Assembly (NCBI RefSeq): GCF_965216805.1
Contig: NZ_CBDCGN010000003.1
Span: forward strand, 372,001-436,000
Source of the DNA: Panacagrimonas sp965216805
Lineage (GTDB): Bacteria; Pseudomonadota; Gammaproteobacteria; Nevskiales; Nevskiaceae
Direction: 5' to 3'
DNA length: 64,000 nucleotides
The notes beneath the pieces are model-generated. The model ran no database searches, was not told where the DNA came from, and saw only the letters and a program-made list of their open reading frames with translations. A program made the position numbers and the translations under genes. Each line of letters opens with the position of its first letter. Within the stretch, counting starts at the first letter, position 1. Of this stretch, positions 26,037 to 34,991 are shown piece after piece.

Positions 26037-26538
26037 TCACGTTGGACGAACGTCGTTGCCCGGAATTGGACTGCTCTGCGCGCTCGAAGTGCCTCGCAGC
26101 CCTTCCTGCTCCCCCTTGATGCTGCGTACACGCATGGCCAATGCCAAGTCCCGTAGCGTCGCGGGCAGTGGGGTGCTCAGCAGACCTTCGAGTTGCGCCA
26201 GATCGAAGTCGCTCAGCGTCTGCGTCTCAGGCAGGCGATCCAGCGCCGCGACATCCATGTTGTGGGTGGACCATGGAAGATTCTGTGCGGTCCAGAGCGT
26301 CCCTATCTCGCAGGCGATGGCGATACCGTAGGTGTTCCTTGGCTTGCAGGTACATCACCGGCTCGGCGAGCTTGGCGCGGTCCGCTGAGGACTCCAGATC
26401 GAGATACTCCGAAGGCCGCGTGCCGGTCGGTTCCAGCGCCAGGGTGGTCTTGCCGACCCGACCTGGACCCAGCAGGGCGACCGCCGGTGATTCGGTTAGT
26501 GCATCGTCGATTTCGGGGTACAGGCCGCGCGCGATCAT
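26037..26538 (-). pseudogene. Decayed AAA ATPase (DUF4143-type) gene remnant
   Basis: Reading from 26538, the first 65 residues match the N-terminus of DUF4143-family ATPases: MIARGLYPEIDDAL, SPAVALLGPGRVGKTTLAL (the Walker A has GPGRVGKT where GPRQVGKT is usual), and YLDLESSADRAKLAEP. The similarity breaks after that point, and the frame ends at 26227 without the Walker B or C-terminal domain. A second open frame (from 26258 to 26037, MDVAALDRLPETQTLSDFDL) follows in another phase; I cannot assign it. The segment looks like an internally deleted gene. Confidence 0.65.
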
Positions 26539-26582
26539 CCTTGCAATTACGGAAATTCATTCCAGAAATACGAGGGTCGGTT

Positions 26583-26687
26583 TCAAGAACCAAGTGCAAC
26601 GGTGGGTAGTTTGATCTGATGTTTACGACTGTGCTCGGCGAAGGCTTCGGCTAGGGTGCGCCAACCCAAAGTCTTTCGCGGCCGGGT
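26583..26687 (-). pseudogene. C-terminal fragment of an IS30-family transposase
   Basis: About 34 residues ending at a stop at 26583 read TRPRKTLGWRTLAEAFAEH followed by a short tail. RPRKTLGWxTPAE is the typical C-terminus of IS30-family DDE transposases. The catalytic core is absent, so only the end of an insertion sequence remains, directly beside the hemerythrin gene stop (26714). Confidence 0.65.
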
Positions 26688-26713
26688 GCGGCGCGTGCGC
26701 GGCGTTGATCTGC

Positions 26714-27172
26714 TCAACCCTGCTGCAGCGTCTTGAGCATCCGCGCGTAGTCCTTGCGGTAGCGTTTGGCGAGCTGCGACTTTTGGGTGTCGCCGAGAAT
26801 CTTGCCGGACACCTGGAAGAATTTTTTCTCCTCTTCGCGCAGGTGGTGATGCACCTTGTGCGACAAGGCCTTGGCCTTTGCCATCCACGCAGTGCCGGCG
26901 TGATCCACCACCTGCAGGTCTTCGATCAGTTCGTCGATCTGGTGATGCTCGTGCAAGGCGTGGCGTGACGACGACAGCCCCATGTCGTCCATCAGGATCG
27001 GCGCATATAGATACCGTTCTTCGGCGGCAGCATGGGCGGCCAGTTCGATGCGCAGTTCGGTGAAGGTTGCGATGCGCGACTCGGTGCGCGGCCGCGTTCG
27101 CAGCAGTTTCTTGCACAGCTTGCGTTGGCGCTCGTGGCTCTCGCGCAGGGCGTCGTAGATGGTTTCGGTCAT
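26714..27172 (-). CDS. Hemerythrin HHE cation-binding domain protein
   Basis: A 152-residue four-helix protein with the spaced His/Glu ligands of the HHE family: ESHERQ, HAAAEERY, HEHHQID and HHHLREEEKKFF. Such proteins bind a di-iron centre and serve in oxygen or NO sensing, iron storage or stress response. The start is ATG 27172 (MTETIYDALRESHERQ), which fits the domain start exactly. The neighbours do not indicate a pathway. It is an extra gene between glyS and glyQ. Confidence 0.88.
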   Translation of the reverse strand: MTETIYDALRESHERQRKLCKKLLRTRPRTESRIATFTELRIELAAHAAAEERYLYAPILMDDMGLSSSRHALHEHHQIDELIEDLQVVDHAGTAWMAKAKALSHKVHHHLREEEKKFFQVSGKILGDTQKSQLAKRYRKDYARMLKTLQQG

Positions 27173-27290
27173 TCGATGGGCGCTCCTGGGCTGTGCCGGA
27201 CCGCGATTGTCCGAACGCCAACTCGCTGCGCGCTGAACGAGCGCTGTCATGGGCGATATCGAATCGCCCGCGCACTGCGGTTGGAGCGAC

Positions 27291-27719
27291 TCAGGGCGGC
27301 GAGATGAAGAAGCCGCGCACGCGCTCGTCCTTGACCGCCAGTTTGGCCAGCCAGTCGTCGCGCTCTCCGGCAAAGCTCAGGCGCCAGTAGTGCACTGTCA
27401 TGCCGTGCAACTGAAACGAGCCCAGATAGGTGGAACGCTGTCCCGCCGCCAGCAGCGGGATGAAGTGCTGGCATACCTTGTCGAACTCTTCGCGCTTGAG
27501 AGACTGGAACACGACATCGCCGAGCGCGGTGAAGTCTTCGAAAGAATTGGACGCAATCGCCGACAGCATGTGCTCGTAGGCGTGCTGGGCGAACGGCTTG
27601 TCGGCCGCCGCAGAAGGGTTGCCAGCGGCCACCGCCAGCAATGCCCACGTCAACAGCCAGGCGGCGGGATTGATCGCGCTGCAACGCAAGGCGCGGCGTG
27701 GCGGAAAGTCAGCCGGCAT
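27291..27719 (-). CDS. Exported hypothetical protein
   Basis: A 142-residue protein with a signal peptide (LLTWALLAVAAGNPSAAA, about residues 19-36) and a small alpha/beta mature domain (FEDFTALGDVVFQSLKREEF ... MTVHYWRLSFAGERDDWLAKLAVKD). The layout resembles small secreted lumazine/DUF3887-like or steroid-isomerase-like proteins, but I cannot name a family. ATG 27719 or ATG 27728 are both possible starts. Function unknown. Confidence 0.6.
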   Translation of the reverse strand: MPADFPPRRALRCSAINPAAWLLTWALLAVAAGNPSAAADKPFAQHAYEHMLSAIASNSFEDFTALGDVVFQSLKREEFDKVCQHFIPLLAAGQRSTYLGSFQLHGMTVHYWRLSFAGERDDWLAKLAVKDERVRGFFISPP

Positions 27720-27812
27720 GCCGCTCATCGAGCCAGCGCTGGCTCGCCGCCACACGACGCGCGTAGCGCGAATCGAACATGCCGAACAGGATCATCGTCT
27801 CTCGGGCGCTGG

Positions 27813-28181
27813 TCAGAACGCGCCGCCGTCGTTCTGCATCGCCTTGACCCGCAGGATGACGTTGGCGGTGGCATCCGCGCCGATCTGCCGCTGCTGCTGC
27901 ATGAACTGCCCGATCTGGTAGCTGTTGAAGCCGCGCTTGGCAAGATAGTCCGCGGCGGGCGTCAGGGTGTCGTCACACTGCTTGACGATGTGCTGGGTCA
28001 GGAAGTTGACGTCGTCGGAGCCGTCGATGAGCGCCTGGATGGTCGTTTGCAGGCAGTCCTGATGCGCCTGTCGCACCGGCGCCATGGCTTCATCATCCGC
28101 CGGGCCGTAGGTGGGCGCACTGGCGCAGGCGGCGAGCAGTAACACCACACCGCAGGCAGGAATGTGGAGGAATCGTTTCAT
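27813..28181 (-). CDS. Small lipoprotein
   Basis: A 122-residue protein with signal MKRFLHIPACGVVLLLAACAS and lipobox LAAC. The mature part is mainly helical (QDCLQTTIQALIDGSDDVNFL, YQIGQFMQQQRQIGADAT) with two cysteines. No family recognised. ATG 28181 is preferred over GTG 28184. It is on the same strand as the 142-residue exported protein, 93 bases upstream of it. Confidence 0.7.
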   Translation of the reverse strand: MKRFLHIPACGVVLLLAACASAPTYGPADDEAMAPVRQAHQDCLQTTIQALIDGSDDVNFLTQHIVKQCDDTLTPAADYLAKRGFNSYQIGQFMQQQRQIGADATANVILRVKAMQNDGGAF

Positions 28182-28448
28182 CACGAAAGGCCGGCAGCTC
28201 GAACCACCCGAGCATAGCCGCGCCGCTCCGGGGCGTAAAAGATTGTGGCCGCGCCGCAGGGGCCGGTTCTGGGGTGCCCGGGTTCGCCGGCCCGTGGCTC
28301 AGAGTTTGCTTTGACAGACCGGCGCAGCGCAGCGCAGCCAGCCGTGCAATGAAGCGGGCATCCCCCATCGAGCATTTGTCGAGGATCCCTGACGTGAAGA
28401 TGCGCTTTCGCCGCCCCCTGTTATAACGTTTCGTACCTGGCTGCGTAC

Positions 28449-28778
28449 TTGGCTGTGGCCCTGACGGCCAGCCCACTCGCCGTTGCGACCGGTATCCCCG
28501 GTGGGCCGAAGCCGAATGTTCCGCCCTCCGGGCCGCATGAGGTCTCCATCGGCTTCAACGTGTTTTTGCCAGAGACCTTGACGGTGCCCGTCGGCACCAC
28601 CGTCACCTGGGTCAACAACGACGGCTCCAATCACAACGTGGTGTTCGCCGACACCACCACCAGCGGGCGCATGCGCCACGATGCGACCTATCAGCGCACC
28701 TTCACTGCGGCCGGCACTTTTGACTATCAGTGCTCGATCCACGGCGACCGCATGAAGGGTCGGGTCGTGGTGGAGTAG
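28449..28778 (+). CDS. Cupredoxin (plastocyanin/azurin-like) copper-binding protein, start disrupted
   Basis: A small blue-copper type periplasmic protein. The copper ligands are all visible: His in DGSNHNVVF, Cys-His in YQCSIHGDRM, and Met in the same loop. The mature domain runs from about PHEVSIGFNVFLPETLTVPVG. The frame has no ATG: TTG 28449 is the first usable codon and begins in the middle of a signal-peptide-like stretch (LAVALTASPLAVA). An ATG at 28400 (MRFRRPLL) is in another phase and stops after eight codons. A single-base frameshift near 28420 probably separated start from body, unless TTG is used. Confidence 0.7.
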   Translation: MAVALTASPLAVATGIPGGPKPNVPPSGPHEVSIGFNVFLPETLTVPVGTTVTWVNNDGSNHNVVFADTTTSGRMRHDATYQRTFTAAGTFDYQCSIHGDRMKGRVVVE

Positions 28779-28782
28779 GCGA

Positions 28783-29691
28783 TCACGCCGCCTTGCGCGG
28801 CGGCGCCAGCATCGGAAAGCCCAGCGCCTCGCGCGCCTTGAAATAAGCTTCGGCGCAGCCGCGGGCCAGGGTGCGCACGCGCAGGATGTAGGCCTGGCGT
28901 TCGGTGACGCTGATGGCACCGCGCGCGTCCAGCAGATTGAACGCGTGACTGGCCTGGATGGTGCGCTCGTAGGCCGGCAGCGGCAGCGGCACTTCAAGGC
29001 CCAGCAGATGCTGGCATTCGGCCTCGGCCTTGTTGAAGCGCTCGAACAGGGTCGCCACGTCGGCGTGCTCGAAGTTGTAGGTGCTCTGCTCGACCTCGTT
29101 CTGGTGGTAGACGTCGCCGTAGGTGACTTCACGCCCGGTCTTGGGGTCGCGTGACCAGATCAGGTCGTAGACGCTCTCGACCCCCTGGATGTACATCGCC
29201 AGCCGTTCAAGGCCGTAAGTGATCTCGCCGGAGACCGGCTTGCACTCGATGCCGCCGACCTGTTGGAAGTAGGTGAACTGGGTGACTTCCATGCCGTTGA
29301 GCCAGACCTCCCAGCCCAGGCCCCAGGCGCCCAGGGTCGGGGATTCCCAGTTGTCTTCGACGAAGCGGATGTCGTGGGTGAGCGGGTCGAAGCCGAGCAT
29401 TTCCAGCGACGCCAGGTACAGCTTCTGGATATCGGGTGGGCTGGGCTTCATCAGCACCTGGAACTGGTAGTAGTGCTGCAGCCGGTTGGGGTTTTCGCCA
29501 TAGCGGCCGTCGGTGGGGCGGCGGCTGGGCTGCACGTAGGCGGTGTTCCAGGGCTCGGGGCCCAGGGCACGCAGGAAGGTGGCCCAGTGGAACGTGCCGG
29601 CGCCCATCTCCATGTCCATGGGCTGGACGAGGGTGCAGCCATGCCCGGCCCAAAAGGCCTGGAGCTTGAGAATGAGGTCCTGGAAAGTCAT
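28783..29691 (-). CDS. glyQ: Glycyl-tRNA synthetase alpha subunit
   Basis: The catalytic alpha subunit of heterotetrameric glycyl-tRNA synthetase, 302 residues. It starts MTFQDLILKLQAFWA. Class II motifs are seen around GAGTFHWATFLRALGPEPW, YVQPSRRPTDGRYGENPNR and WESPTLGAWGLGWEVW. It ends in a short helical tail. ATG 29691 begins the conserved N-terminus. Upstream the gene is divergent from glnA, sharing a 278-base intergenic region with the NtrC sites. glyS, its normal partner, is 2.8 kb downstream. Confidence 0.97.
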   Translation of the reverse strand: MTFQDLILKLQAFWAGHGCTLVQPMDMEMGAGTFHWATFLRALGPEPWNTAYVQPSRRPTDGRYGENPNRLQHYYQFQVLMKPSPPDIQKLYLASLEMLGFDPLTHDIRFVEDNWESPTLGAWGLGWEVWLNGMEVTQFTYFQQVGGIECKPVSGEITYGLERLAMYIQGVESVYDLIWSRDPKTGREVTYGDVYHQNEVEQSTYNFEHADVATLFERFNKAEAECQHLLGLEVPLPLPAYERTIQASHAFNLLDARGAISVTERQAYILRVRTLARGCAEAYFKAREALGFPMLAPPRKAA

Positions 29692-29763
29692 GTCGGTGGC
29701 GACGCAGTTTCGAAGGGTCGGCAGTATACGAAGCCATCGCCTGCCAGGATCGCGCCAGATGAC

Positions 29764-29778
29764 GCACCAAACATGTGC
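29764..29778. promoter_or_regulatory. NtrC-type enhancer site (distal)
   Basis: GCAC-N7-GTGC, the dyad of the NtrC consensus. Its centre is about 127 bases upstream of the inferred glnA transcript start. It is the distal one of two sites spaced exactly 40 bases apart, centre to centre. Confidence 0.7.
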
Positions 29779-29803
29779 AAAATGTCTCGCGAAGGCGCGC
29801 AAC

Positions 29804-29818
29804 GCACACAAACAGTGC
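29804..29818. promoter_or_regulatory. NtrC-type enhancer site (proximal)
   Basis: GCAC-N7-GTGC with flanking C and G that extend the dyad to 17 bases (CGCAC...GTGCG). Its centre is about 87 bases upstream of the inferred glnA transcript start. Confidence 0.72.
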
Positions 29819-29871
29819 GTCAATGGGTGCTCCACAAATGGGCTAGGCTAGGCATCGCCGCGCCTGGGGCG

Positions 29872-29887
29872 TGGCACAAATCCTGCG
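29872..29887 (+). promoter_or_regulatory. Sigma-54 promoter of glnA
   Basis: TGGCACAAATCCTGCG fits the sigma-54 consensus TGGCAC-N5-TTGC, with the required GG-N10-GC spacing (GG at 29873, GC at 29885). It lies 82 bases upstream of the glnA ATG and downstream of two NtrC-type dyads, the classical arrangement for nitrogen-limited glnA expression. RpoN and NtrC themselves are outside the window. Confidence 0.85.
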
Positions 29888-29969
29888 ATTCCGGCCAGAC
29901 CGTGCGAACGGTCGCGGCCTCGCGTTCGTCTGCTTTTCCCTGCTCCAACCCCCTACCCAGGAGACCTAA

Positions 29970-31382
<1,413 letters not shown>

Positions 31383-31453
31383 GCTTCGCCAGCACGCGGT
31401 AACGCCGCGGGAACCGCGCCTTCACGGGTGCCGGAACGTGGAATCGAGCATGG

Positions 31454-31480
31454 AAACGCCCCGGGAAACCGGGGCGTTTT
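31454..31480 (+). terminator. Rho-independent terminator of glnA
   Basis: AAACGCCCCGG and CCGGGGCGTTTT form an 11-base-pair stem around a short GAAA loop, with a T run. It lies 72 bases past the glnA stop. The A run on the left side would allow action on the minus strand too. Confidence 0.9.
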
Positions 31481-31802
31481 CGTTGCAGCCGCCGTCTCAC
31501 GCGGCCGCGGCGCCACTGCGCGCGCGTTCCACGTCCGGGCTCAGATAGGCCGCTTCCGGAATCTCGCCCAGCCGAGGGCCGCAGCTTGCCCCCGGCGATT
31601 TGACCTGCGCCGGGAATATCGGACCAGGCGGAAACTTGTGGGCAACTTGTTGTCATGGCTGTGATCTGAATGACCTTCTGTCATGCAGACGTCTGGATGG
31701 TGGCTTCGTACGAGCTGTCTCGTCGAGACACTACGCCTTACGACGGATTCGGCTTCGCATAGACCATATCGTGCGGAAACCATCTCGGTTCGGATCGCCT
31801 TC
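31481..31802. other. Gene-poor stretch, possibly remnant
   Basis: No complete gene. A minus-strand frame ending at 31497 reads as GC-rich coding-like sequence (RLGEIPEAAYLSPDVERARS) but has no clear start and no family I know; it may be the 3' end of a lost gene. Base composition falls from about 31620 on. Confidence 0.4.
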
Positions 31803-32039
31803 ATGATGGGCGATCACCTCAAATCTGGCGCTGGAATCGAGTCAGGTGCTGTTGACAACGTAAAGTTAATGGACGAGGTGCTCAAGGCTACTGAGCGCGT
31901 CCTTAATCCGGGTGCTCACGGCGGTGAGGCACCGTTGTACGAGAAGGAGATCGAGGACTCCATCGCCCTCGTCAAGCGACTCGAGACTGTGGCAACAGCT
32001 ATAGAAGTCGCGGCCTCTCCTGCACCTCCCGTTCCGTGA
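31803..32039 (+). CDS. Small protein or gene remnant with NPGAHGG...PLYEKEIED motif
   Basis: A 78-residue frame from ATG 31803 whose middle reads KATERVLNPGAHGG-EAPLYEKEIEDSI. This layout (NPxSH/AH, then PxYxxEI) is like the C-terminal helix motif seen in large accessory ATPases of the RloC type and in other defence-associated proteins. The N-terminal 15 residues are not informative. It is most likely the 3' remnant of a longer accessory gene. The lower GC content and the truncated PIN gene next to it support a decayed island. Confidence 0.4.
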   Translation: MMGDHLKSGAGIESGAVDNVKLMDEVLKATERVLNPGAHGGEAPLYEKEIEDSIALVKRLETVATAIEVAASPAPPVP

Positions 32040-32108
32040 ATCCGGTGCCCTGCCGCGCTAAACCACGCAGTACCACTGAACACCCGTCGTTGTAGTCGGG
32101 TATCTGCA

Positions 32109-32627
32109 CTGCCCGAGCGCGCCGTCGTCGTCGATGTTGCTGCTAGCGAACTCGACGGAGGGCGCAAGAACGGACGTCCCGATGCCGACTTGCTGGCGGA
32201 TCTGCGCAAGGCCGGGCTCGTGGAGGTTGTCGGTCTGGGTGAACGAGGCGAGCTACTGTTTGAGCAGCTCGTTGCGGGAGCCGCTAGCGAGACCCTCGAC
32301 GACGGCGAAGCGGCGACAATCGCGTACGCCGCTGAGACTTCGCTCGGCATCGTGATGGATGACAGCAAGGCGCGCCGGATTTGCCGTGAGCGGTTCAGCG
32401 GCATACCGATGCGATCTTCTGTCGAAATCCTCCAACATGCGTCGCTGCACCAGGCCTTAGGGGAGGTACGCATGGTCACAGCCGTTGTAAACGCCCTTCA
32501 GATTGGGCGTATGCGCGTGTTCCCGGAGCATCTCGCTTGGGTCTTGAAACTGATCGGCGACGAGAAGGCGAGCGCGTGTTGCAGCCTTCCCAGACGGTCG
32601 CGTCTGGCACACTCGCCGAGGATCTGA
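32109..32627 (+). pseudogene. N-terminally truncated PIN-domain (DUF3368-type) gene
   Basis: The frame from 32109 has no usable start and lacks the first catalytic Asp strand of the PIN fold. It begins in the second part, ERAVVVDVAASELDGG..., and continues with the family hallmarks LDDGEAATIAYAAE, DDSKARRICRERF, ILQHASLHQALG and NALQIGRMRVFPEHLAWV to the end. A TTG start at 32190 would give 145 residues but still without the N-terminal metal residue. Such PIN proteins are toxins or accessory nucleases; this copy should be inactive. Confidence 0.65.
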
Positions 32628-32723
32628 ACGGCGTGGCTTCTTTCATCGTCATCCGGCATTCGAGGAGCACTCCGAGCACGTGCGGGACGCTATAATTCGA
32701 CGCGAAGTTGTCCTGTGCTGTTT

Positions 32724-32742
32724 GGAGTGTGCAACGCACTCC
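32724..32742. repeat. Small inverted repeat GGAGTG/CACTCC
   Basis: Six-base arms around a seven-base loop (GGAGTG TGCAACG CACTCC). No T run follows, so it is not a standard terminator. Confidence 0.6.
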
Positions 32743-32821
32743 GTCGGAACGCAGTTGATTGTGCGGAAGCTTTTCGCCTCTGACGCGCACGACACGGTGC
32801 ATCAGGCGTGAATCGTTCTCC

Positions 32822-32838
32822 CTCTGCGATTCGCAGAG
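32822..32838. repeat. Inverted repeat CTCTGCGA/TCGCAGAG
   Basis: Perfect eight-base arms with a single central base. It could be an operator or a cruciform. No flanking T run. Confidence 0.65.
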
Positions 32839-33059
32839 AGAGTGTTGTGCGTTCGAGGATCGAACATACACATGTCGTCGGGGGCATGGAGGGCACGGCG
32901 TATACGATTCAGCGCGAACCGCGCGCGCGTAGACGACACGACGGTAGGATTTATACAGAGCGCTGCCGCCAGATTGTGCTGGGAACACACGACACTGGCT
33001 CCAAGGTCGCCGGCGCCGGATACATCGGCGCTCAGCTGCCCGCTGCCGGATCGCAATGC

Positions 33060-33785
33060 CTATCTGGCGTCGTGAAAGATGATGCCGGCGGTGTGCCGCC
33101 GGCCGCTGCGGACGCGGCTGACGCCGTGGCGCAGGTTCACCCGATAGGTGCCGCGGCTGCCCTCCACGGGGCGCTGGTGCACGGCGAAGATCACCGCGTC
33201 GCCCTGCTGCAGGTCCACCACTTCGACGCTCGACTGCATGCGCGGCCGCTGTTCGGTGATCACGAATTCGCCGCCGCTGAAATCCTCGCCCGGTCGCGAC
33301 AGCAGGATCGCGAGCTGCAGCGGAAACACGTGTTCGCCGTACAGGTCCTGGTGCAGACAGTTGTAGTCGTCGGGCCCGTAGCGCAGCAGTAGCGGCGTCG
33401 GCCTCGTCTGCCCGGCGGAGTGGCAGCGGGCGAGGAATTCGGCATGCGTGTCGGGGTAGCGCACGTCGAGTTTCATCGCCGAGATCCAGCGGTTCGCGAG
33501 CGGCACCAGACGTGGATACGCAGCGCTGCGCAGGTTCGCGACCAGGTCCGGCAACGGATAGTTGAAGTAACGGTACTCGCCGCGCCCGTAACCGTGACGC
33601 GCCATCACCACGCGGCTGCGAAAGCGTGCGTCGATGTCGTACAGGTTTGCCAGCGTGGCGCATTGGGCCGAGTCGAGCAGACCTTCGAGTCTGGCGCAGC
33701 CGCGTGTGTCGAGATCGATTTCGATCCGCGTCCAGTCAAAGGCCGCAAGGCGCGCCGTTGCATCGAACGATCGGGACCCGTCCAT
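33060..33785 (-). CDS. 2OG-Fe(II) oxygenase associated with Ada
   Basis: A 241-residue Fe(II)/2-oxoglutarate dioxygenase. The iron triad is visible: His145-x-Asp147 in YNCLHQDLYGE and His220 in RVNLRHGVSRVR. Arg226 probably binds 2-oxoglutarate. Its ATG overlaps the ada stop by one base (TGATG), so the two genes are translationally coupled. This family (COG3826) regularly sits next to ada and is presumed to act in alkylation damage repair, like AlkB, though substrates are not established. Confidence 0.87.
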   Translation of the reverse strand: MDGSRSFDATARLAAFDWTRIEIDLDTRGCARLEGLLDSAQCATLANLYDIDARFRSRVVMARHGYGRGEYRYFNYPLPDLVANLRSAAYPRLVPLANRWISAMKLDVRYPDTHAEFLARCHSAGQTRPTPLLLRYGPDDYNCLHQDLYGEHVFPLQLAILLSRPGEDFSGGEFVITEQRPRMQSSVEVVDLQQGDAVIFAVHQRPVEGSRGTYRVNLRHGVSRVRSGRRHTAGIIFHDAR

Positions 33786-34864
33786 CAGGCTCGCGCCTCG
33801 CGTTCGAGCAGCTCGCGCTTGCGCTCCACGCCCCAGCGGTAACCGGACAGCGCGCCGTCGTTGCGCACCACGCGATGGCAGGGGATGGCCACCGCAATCT
33901 TGTTGGCGCCGCAGGCCTGTGCCACCGCGCGCACCGCCTTGGGCATTCCGATTCTCTGCGCGACGTCCGCGTAGCTCGCCGTGGTGCCCACCGGAATCTC
34001 GCGCAGCGCCTGCCATACACGCTGCTGGAACGCGGTGCCGCGCACGTCCAGCGGCAGGTCCAGCGAACCTGTCGGTGCTTCCACCAACCCGACCACCGCC
34101 GCCACCTGCGCTTCGAAACCGGCATCGCCGCCGATCAGGTTGGCCTGCGGAAAGCGATCCTGCAGGTCGCGCGCCAGCGCATCCGGATCGCCGCCGAGCA
34201 GGATCGCGCACACGCCCTGGGCGCTGCTGGCCACCAGCACCGCGCCCAGCGAGCACTGGCCGACGGCGAAGCGGATGTCCTGTTGCGCGCCGCCGCGACG
34301 GTAGTGGGTCGGCTTCATGCCGAGCACTTCGGTGGATTTTTCGTAGAAGCGACTGTTGGAGTTGTAGCCGGCGTCGAAGATCGCCTCGGTGACCGTGCCG
34401 CTGCGACCCAGTTGCGTGCGCATCCGATCGGCACGATGCGCCTGCGCATATTGGCGCGGGGTCAGGCCGGTGACCGACTTGAACACCCGATGGAAGTGAA
34501 AGGCACTGAGCCCGGCACGCGCGGCCAGCACATCGAGCGAGGGCAGGGTCTCGGCGCTCGCGAGCTCGCGGCAGGCCGCGGTTACCAGCGCGCCGTACTG
34601 CTGCTGCAGCGACGGCCGATCGGGCTTGCAGCGCTTGCACGGCCGGAACCCCGCCGCGCGCGCTGCGTCCTGGCTGAGGTGGAACTCGACGTTCTCCGGT
34701 CGTGCCGGTCGTGCGGCGCAGGACGGCCGGCAATACACGCCGGTGCTGCGGACCGAGTACCAAAATTTGCCATCGGCACTGGCGTCGCGCGCCAGCACGC
34801 GCGGCCAGCGCGGATCGGTTTCGGTGTGCCTCGCGCGCATCAATCGGTCGGGTTTCGCTTTCAT
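33785..34864 (-). CDS. ada: Bifunctional DNA alkylation regulator and O6-methylguanine-DNA methyltransferase Ada
   Basis: A 359-residue protein with the full Ada architecture. The N-terminal zinc domain has four cysteines (Cys45, Cys49, Cys76, Cys79) in VYCRPSC and PCKRC and accepts methyl from phosphotriesters. An AraC-type HTH (LSAFHFHRVFKSVTG) follows. The C-terminal methyltransferase has the active-site motif IPCHRV with Cys329. The ATG at 34864 has a good ribosome site, AGGAG. It is expected to auto-activate its own operon with the 2OG oxygenase after methylation. Confidence 0.96.
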   Translation of the reverse strand: MKAKPDRLMRARHTETDPRWPRVLARDASADGKFWYSVRSTGVYCRPSCAARPARPENVEFHLSQDAARAAGFRPCKRCKPDRPSLQQQYGALVTAACRELASAETLPSLDVLAARAGLSAFHFHRVFKSVTGLTPRQYAQAHRADRMRTQLGRSGTVTEAIFDAGYNSNSRFYEKSTEVLGMKPTHYRRGGAQQDIRFAVGQCSLGAVLVASSAQGVCAILLGGDPDALARDLQDRFPQANLIGGDAGFEAQVAAVVGLVEAPTGSLDLPLDVRGTAFQQRVWQALREIPVGTTASYADVAQRIGMPKAVRAVAQACGANKIAVAIPCHRVVRNDGALSGYRWGVERKRELLEREARA

Positions 34865-34991
34865 GTCCTGCTCCTGGCGGTGGGCCTCGGAACCTATTCT
34901 TGAAGACCGGGGGCGGTGCCGCACTCCGGTGCTTGCGGTCGAATCAGTCGATCTGCAAATCGGCTGCGGCCGGTGACGCGTTCCCCCGCCC

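Larger units (their letters stand above)
32628..33059. other. Gene-free 432-base stretch with two hairpins
   Basis: No frame here has coding character that I can support. Two perfect inverted repeats are present (listed separately). The sequence is less GC-rich than its surroundings and continues the decayed accessory patch. Confidence 0.55.

Noticed and set aside
31683..31802. N-terminal extension of the small PLYEKEIED protein
   Set aside because: The 40 upstream codons are not protein-like and the ATG pair at 31803/31806 is better placed.
32640..33059. attC, tRNA-like or CRISPR structure in the gene-free patch
   Set aside because: Hairpins are short, no repeat-spacer pattern, no anticodon arm or acceptor stem and no attC consensus found.
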